From Streptomyces sp. SID12501 (GTDB lineage Bacteria > Actinomycetota > Actinomycetes > Streptomycetales > Streptomycetaceae), in the NCBI RefSeq assembly GCF_010550245.1, contig NZ_JAAGLU010000025.1, positions 108,486 to 172,485 of the forward strand: a stretch of 64,000 nt of DNA. The letters run 5' to 3'. The notes under the pieces were generated by a model. That model saw only the letters and a program-made list of their open reading frames with translations, ran no database searches and had not been told where the DNA came from. Below, piece by piece: positions 61,564 to 64,000 of the stretch (position 1 is its first letter; each line of letters begins with the position of its first letter). The translations under genes and the position numbers were made by a program.

Positions 61564-64000
61564 CTACTTCGGGTAGCAGGTCTGCACGTAGTAGCCCTGG
61601 GGGTGTTTCGGCTGACCCTTCACCCGAGGCACTCTGACGAGCTTGATGAAGTAGCCGTTGCCCGCGGCCGTGGGGGCGGCTCGGCCGCTGTCGTAGTAGA
61701 CCGTGCCGAGGGATGTGTTCCGCCCGAAGGTACCCGTCCACGTCAGTTCGTTGGTGCGTCCCGCCATCCACGTGCGGATCCTGCTCGCGTTGCCGGCCAG
61801 GGCGTAGTCGACGACCTGCTGCGCGGTCTGCTGGTCGATGAACACGCTGTTGGGCCTGTCCGTGCCGAACTTGAGCGTCTTGGCATGCGCCAGGGCCTCT
61901 GCCTCCGCCCTGTTGGGCCACACGTGTTCCTTCAGAGTGTGCGCCTGGTCGGGGAACGACACGTGGTCCAGTTCCAGGTCGTTGCAGTTGTGGACCAGGA
62001 CCGGGGTGCTGCCCGCCACCGCGTAGAAGGTGTGCAGCCCGGACACGGTCAGGTCGTACACCGTGCGCGGCGCCGTGTCGTCGCGGTCGAGCGCCGCGGC
62101 CACCGTGCGGAGGCTTCCGCCGGGGGTGCGCAGGCTGTCGCCGGCACGCAGGTCGGACGCGAGGGTCCAGCCGCGACCGGTGACGTAGAACTTGTGCCCC
62201 GAGGTGCTCGTCAGGCTTCCACCGTCCGTCAGGGTGACGTCCAGCAGGTCGCTGGAGGGGTGCGAGAAGGTACGGGTGACCGGCTCGCCCCGGGTGCTCC
62301 CGGTGTCGGGGTCGGTGGCCAGGAGCAGGTCGCCGAACCGTACGTCACGGATGGCCTTGCGACTGCCGTCCGCGAGGACGACCTGGGTGCCGCCGGGGAA
62401 ACTGTTGCGGACACAGGCGGTACGTGCCTCCTCGTAGGTCCGCACGCTCTGCTCGACCCCGGCCATCGCCTTGGCGTCGACCTTCAGCGCCCGCAGCGCC
62501 TTCATGGCGTCGGCGACGCCGATCCCGGTGCGCATGGCGGCGTCCACGGCGCGGATCGCATCGGTGATCTTCGCGATCGGTCCGCCGAGCGGAAGCCAGG
62601 TGGCTGCCCAGGCGCAGTCGCCGTAGCTCCCTCCGTCATCACTTCGGGTGGCCTTGTGGTAGCAGCCGGTGAAGTCGCCGATGATCGACTCGTAGAGGCC
62701 CTTCCACAGCGCCTTGGTCGCCTCCCAGGAGGAGATGTTGACCGTCTTGGTCAGATCCTTGAACGTCTCCGTCTTCAGGAAGAGCGTGTCCTCGGCCGGG
62801 CAGCCCGACTCGGTCGCCGGCACGTCCGGGTTGACGCACAGGTAGTAGCTGACGACCGCGTCGAAGGGCACCTCGTACACCAGGTCACAGGGCAGTCGGG
62901 AGCAGTCGTCCGCCAGCCGCTGCGGGTCACCCCGCTGCTTGATGTCGTCGATGACGGAGAACACACCCCCGACCCCGGTCCCCGCGCCCGCCTGGACCTG
63001 GCTGTTGGCGTCGTTCTGTGCGGCCTGGTCGGCGGCCTGCTGTGCGGACTCCGCGTACTTCTGGGCGTCCTTCGCCGCCTGCTCCGCCGCCGTCGCCTCG
63101 ACGTCGGCGCGGTCGGCCGCCGCACGGGCGTCCTTGGCTGCCTGTTCGGCCTCGGCGGCGGCGCCGCGGGCGGCATCGGCGTCGAGCGCGGCCTGGTCGG
63201 CGGAAGCGCGGGCGTCGGCCGCGTAGCCCTCGGCGCGGCCCGCCGCCTTGTCGGCGGCATCGGCGTCCACGGTGGCCTGGCGGTCGTACTCGACGGCACG
63301 GGCCAGTGAGGCCTGCGCGTCCGCCGCGTACTTGGCCGCCTCGGCGGCGTAACCCAGCGCCTCCTGGGCCGACCTGCGGGCGTTCGCGGAGAACACGGCG
63401 GCCTCGGCGGCCAGCGTGTACGCCGCCTTGGCGTCACCGGTCGCCGCGTCCGCCAGGCTCTGTGCCTGGGCCGCGTTCTTCTGGGCGTTGGCGGCGTGCG
63501 CCGCGGCGACCGCCTGCTGCTGTTCGGCGATGGTCTTCGACGACTGACCGGCCAGCACCGCGAGGCCGGCGGCCGAGTCGGTGGTGGCGTACGGCGAGCC
63601 GAGCTGGATCGCGTCGTTCGCTGGGGCGGCCACCTGCTGCGCCGCGTTGCCCGCGTCCTCCGCCGCCTGGGCGGTGGTGTAGGCGTAGCCGGCCGCGTCG
63701 GCCGAGCCCTTGACCGCCTTGGCGGCCTCGGCCTTCGCCGCGTCGGCCTGCTTCATGGCGTCGGCGGCGTGCTGCTCGGCCTCGTCCGCCAGCTTGACCG
63801 CGGTACGGGCAGCGGAAGAGGCGGTCTGGGAGGCCGTGATGGCGTCGGCGGCGGCGCTGGTGGCCGTACGGACGGCGGCGTCCGCTCTCAGCTTGGCGGC
63901 CTGGGCGGCGTCGGCGTCGGAGCGGGCCCGTGTGGCGGCGGCCTCCGCGCGCGTGGCGGCGGCGTCCGCGGCGGCGGCGGCCTGCCCGGCCGCGTCCGCC
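61564..64000 (-). CDS. Polymorphic toxin: Ala-rich helical region, HINT domain, RNase A-like C-terminal toxin (5' end outside the window)
   Basis: At least 811 codons. From the window edge to about 63000 the protein is an Ala-rich, heptad-like coiled region (AADAAATRAEAAATRAR, DADAADKAAGRAEGYAADAR). A middle region with paired cysteines (CSRLPCDLVYEV, CVNPDVPATESGC, GCYHKATRSD) follows. The HINT autoprocessing domain runs from Cys at 62413-62415 (ACVRNSFPGGTQVVLADG) to VHN-C at 61984-61995, so self-cleavage would free the last 140 residues. Those 140 residues fit the CdiA-CT RNase A-like fold: AHTLKEHV with two histidines (61939 and 61924) and the end GYYVQTCYPK. A secreted, contact- or vesicle-delivered RNase toxin is inferred. 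The two immunity genes follow. Confidence 0.85.
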   Translation of the reverse strand, partial: ADAAGQAAAAADAAATRAEAAATRARSDADAAQAAKLRADAAVRTATSAAADAITASQTASSAARTAVKLADEAEQHAADAMKQADAAKAEAAKAVKGSADAAGYAYTTAQAAEDAGNAAQQVAAPANDAIQLGSPYATTDSAAGLAVLAGQSSKTIAEQQQAVAAAHAANAQKNAAQAQSLADAATGDAKAAYTLAAEAAVFSANARRSAQEALGYAAEAAKYAADAQASLARAVEYDRQATVDADAADKAAGRAEGYAADARASADQAALDADAARGAAAEAEQAAKDARAAADRADVEATAAEQAAKDAQKYAESAQQAADQAAQNDANSQVQAGAGTGVGGVFSVIDDIKQRGDPQRLADDCSRLPCDLVYEVPFDAVVSYYLCVNPDVPATESGCPAEDTLFLKTETFKDLTKTVNISSWEATKALWKGLYESIIGDFTGCYHKATRSDDGGSYGDCAWAATWLPLGGPIAKITDAIRAVDAAMRTGIGVADAMKALRALKVDAKAMAGVEQSVRTYEEARTACVRNSFPGGTQVVLADGSRKAIRDVRFGDLLLATDPDTGSTRGEPVTRTFSHPSSDLLDVTLTDGGSLTSTSGHKFYVTGRGWTLASDLRAGDSLRTPGGSLRTVAAALDRDDTAPRTVYDLTVSGLHTFYAVAGSTPVLVHNCNDLELDHVSFPDQAHTLKEHVWPNRAEAEALAHAKTLKFGTDRPNSVFIDQQTAQQVVDYALAGNASRIRTWMAGRTNELTWTGTFGRNTSLGTVYYDSGRAAPTAAGNGYFIKLVRVPRVKGQPKHPQGYYVQTCYPK

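Noticed and set aside
61603..63309. Plus-strand frame across the toxin gene
   Set aside because: It mirrors the minus-strand toxin, which has HINT and RNase-like motifs and the correct codon bias.

Overview
The window is high-GC actinobacterial DNA and almost certainly a Streptomyces chromosome. The evidence is the strong third-position GC bias, the GTG starts and GTGA/ATGA stop-start overlaps, and a core gene order (mfd, ABC transporter, tRNA-Gln, glmU, prs, rplY/ctc, pth, ppc, desaturase-TetR, galT-galE-galK) that I recognise from the Streptomyces core chromosome. All calls come from reading the sequence; no search was run.

Layout. 1-7.6 kb: the end of a secreted DUF1906 protein, a Ser/Thr kinase coupled to a membrane protein, an IS200/IS605 element sitting between two 5'-truncated gene remnants, a GNAT acetyltransferase, an HNH nuclease lipoprotein and a small MT0933-type antitoxin. 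7.6-21.5 kb: mfd; an unusual three-gene set (Pro-rich anchored pentapeptide-repeat protein, substrate-binding protein without a transporter, Tat-exported beta-propeller); a MacB/FtsX-type ABC exporter; an MFS exporter; and a coiled-coil 'cellulose-binding' protein.

21.6-27.2 kb: a divergent island of polymorphic-toxin-type modules. It comprises an Imm35/YrhB-like plus collagen-like linker plus deaminase plus SUKH-4 fusion, a WHH nuclease plus SMI1/KNR4 (SUKH) fusion, a free-standing YwqJ-type deaminase and a SUKH-3 immunity protein. 27.2-39.3 kb: a histidine kinase, an HTH protein, tRNA-Gln, then the housekeeping block glmU-prs-rplY-pth, ppc, and a fatty acid desaturase coupled to its TetR regulator behind a tandem dyad operator.

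39.4-57.2 kb: small metabolic and regulatory genes (Uma2, VOC, trans-aconitate methyltransferase/MarR, two LuxR-type response regulators, sulfotransferase, LysR/SnoaL), the gal operon, two tandem PQQ-propeller membrane proteins, a Uup-like ABC-F ATPase and an AbiEii-type toxin pair. 57.3-64 kb: a GNAT/XRE pair divergent from three tiny coupled genes, then a contact-dependent-inhibition-like locus. That locus has a large Ala-rich toxin (5' end outside the window) with a HINT autoprocessing domain and RNase A-like C-terminus, followed by two paralogous immunity genes.

The two toxin/immunity islands (21.6-27.2 kb and 60.2-64 kb) are the most interesting content. Several cis elements are also notable: three contiguous 11-bp repeats before the sulfotransferase, the desaturase dyads, the MarR operator with a probable leaderless start, and several short tandem repeats.
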